Shown: in pieces, positions 63,743-64,000 of the stretch | Numbering within the stretch: the stretch's first letter is position 1 | Layout: each line of letters opens with the position of its first letter | Source: Rickettsiella endosymbiont of Dermanyssus gallinae | Lineage (GTDB): Bacteria > Pseudomonadota > Gammaproteobacteria > Diplorickettsiales > Diplorickettsiaceae | Assembly: GCF_019285595.1 (NCBI RefSeq) | Contig: NZ_CP079094.1 | Span: 434,001 to 498,000 of the forward strand | Direction of reading: 5' to 3' | DNA length: 64,000 nt | Made by a program: the position numbers and the translations under genes | The notes under the pieces: generated by a model | The model's database searches: none | What the model saw: only the letters and a program-made list of their open reading frames with translations | Told to the model about the DNA's origin: nothing

Positions 63743-63946
63743 TTATTGCTCAGATAATTTTAAGGACAAGGAAATGAATGGGCTGCGTCGTTTTTTATGA
63801 TACGGTCTAATAGTTGATTGGAGAAGGGGCAGGGCTTGGATAAGGTCTTGGGATTGTAACTGGCAATGATGATGAGAGGATGCGGTCTTCTGTTGGTAGT
63901 AAGTTCTTAAAATACTGAGGGGACGACTTAGGCCGTAGGCTTCCAT
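63743..63946 (-). CDS. Doubtful small frame
   Basis: A 67-residue frame (MEAYGLSRPLSILRTYYQQK) begins after a stop codon just upstream and lacks a good ribosome-binding site. It is rich in Gln, His and Ser and is unlike any family I know. Poly-A/T tracts at 63957-63972 lie at its upstream side. It may be a chance frame or the end of a degraded gene. The remaining stretch 63566-63742 shows only the ctpA leader. Confidence 0.2.
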   Translation of the reverse strand: MEAYGLSRPLSILRTYYQQKTASSHHHCQLQSQDLIQALPLLQSTIRPYHKKRRSPFISLSLKLSEQ

Positions 63947-64000
63947 CAGGATTTATTTTTTTTTTTTCTTCTTCTTCTCCAAGGGAAGAAGTGCTCCCAA

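Overview
The window looks like a piece of chromosome from an intracellular gammaproteobacterium of the Legionellales/Coxiellaceae, most like Rickettsiella. This is an inference from gene order, AT-rich codon use, an ankyrin protein and other effector-like genes, and a cyclodipeptide synthase of a type I remember from Rickettsiella grylli. No database was searched.

Layout. (1) 1-13758: the S10-spc-alpha ribosomal superoperon from the end of rpsJ to rplQ, with secY, rpmJ and rpoA, closed by a nested hairpin shared with a convergent HPt gene. (2) 13810-20400: the HPt gene, a lineage-specific protein, prmB (whose substrate, L3, is encoded at the start of the window), asd, and a run of three unknown or effector-like genes including an ankyrin protein with a possible cysteine-protease-like region. 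(3) 20527-26800: initiator tRNA, rimP-nusA-infB-rbfA-truB, with a structured repeat before infB and again across the start of rbfA. (4) 26801-42343: small genes, efp, orn, plsY, a large repeat-containing unknown protein, tsaD, rpsU-yqeY-dnaG, ald, an M17 aminopeptidase, folD, serS and an OPT transporter. (5) 42434-60060: a tRNA-Lys with a 17.6 kb genomic island bounded by a 45-bp perfect duplication of the tRNA 3' end. (6) 60061-64000: an unknown gene, a gene split by a 249-bp repeat, a carboxy-terminal protease and a poorly coding end.

The island carries a tyrosine integrase with an overlapping excisionase-like gene, a divergent HTH regulator with a 13-bp palindromic operator candidate, two inverted IS256-family copies (one frameshifted, one intact), a membrane-anchored Hsp20-like protein, and two giant unknown proteins with matching C-terminal tails and 21-bp tandem repeats coding for heptads. 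It also carries a compact operon: cytochrome P450, tRNA-dependent cyclodipeptide synthase (CDPS), hybrid histidine kinase. The remnant of a response-regulator receiver lies just upstream. The intact IS copy has split a DUF3800 gene with a clean 8-bp target duplication, so the original gene can be rebuilt in frame.

The best candidate for an undescribed system is this island operon. CDPS would condense two aminoacyl-tRNAs into a cyclodipeptide, the P450 would oxidise it, and the kinase gene starts 3 bp after the CDPS stop, which suggests that production and sensing are linked. A second strong signal is a pair of identical inverted 249-bp GC-rich elements carrying a small ORF, one of which has broken a host gene just outside the island.
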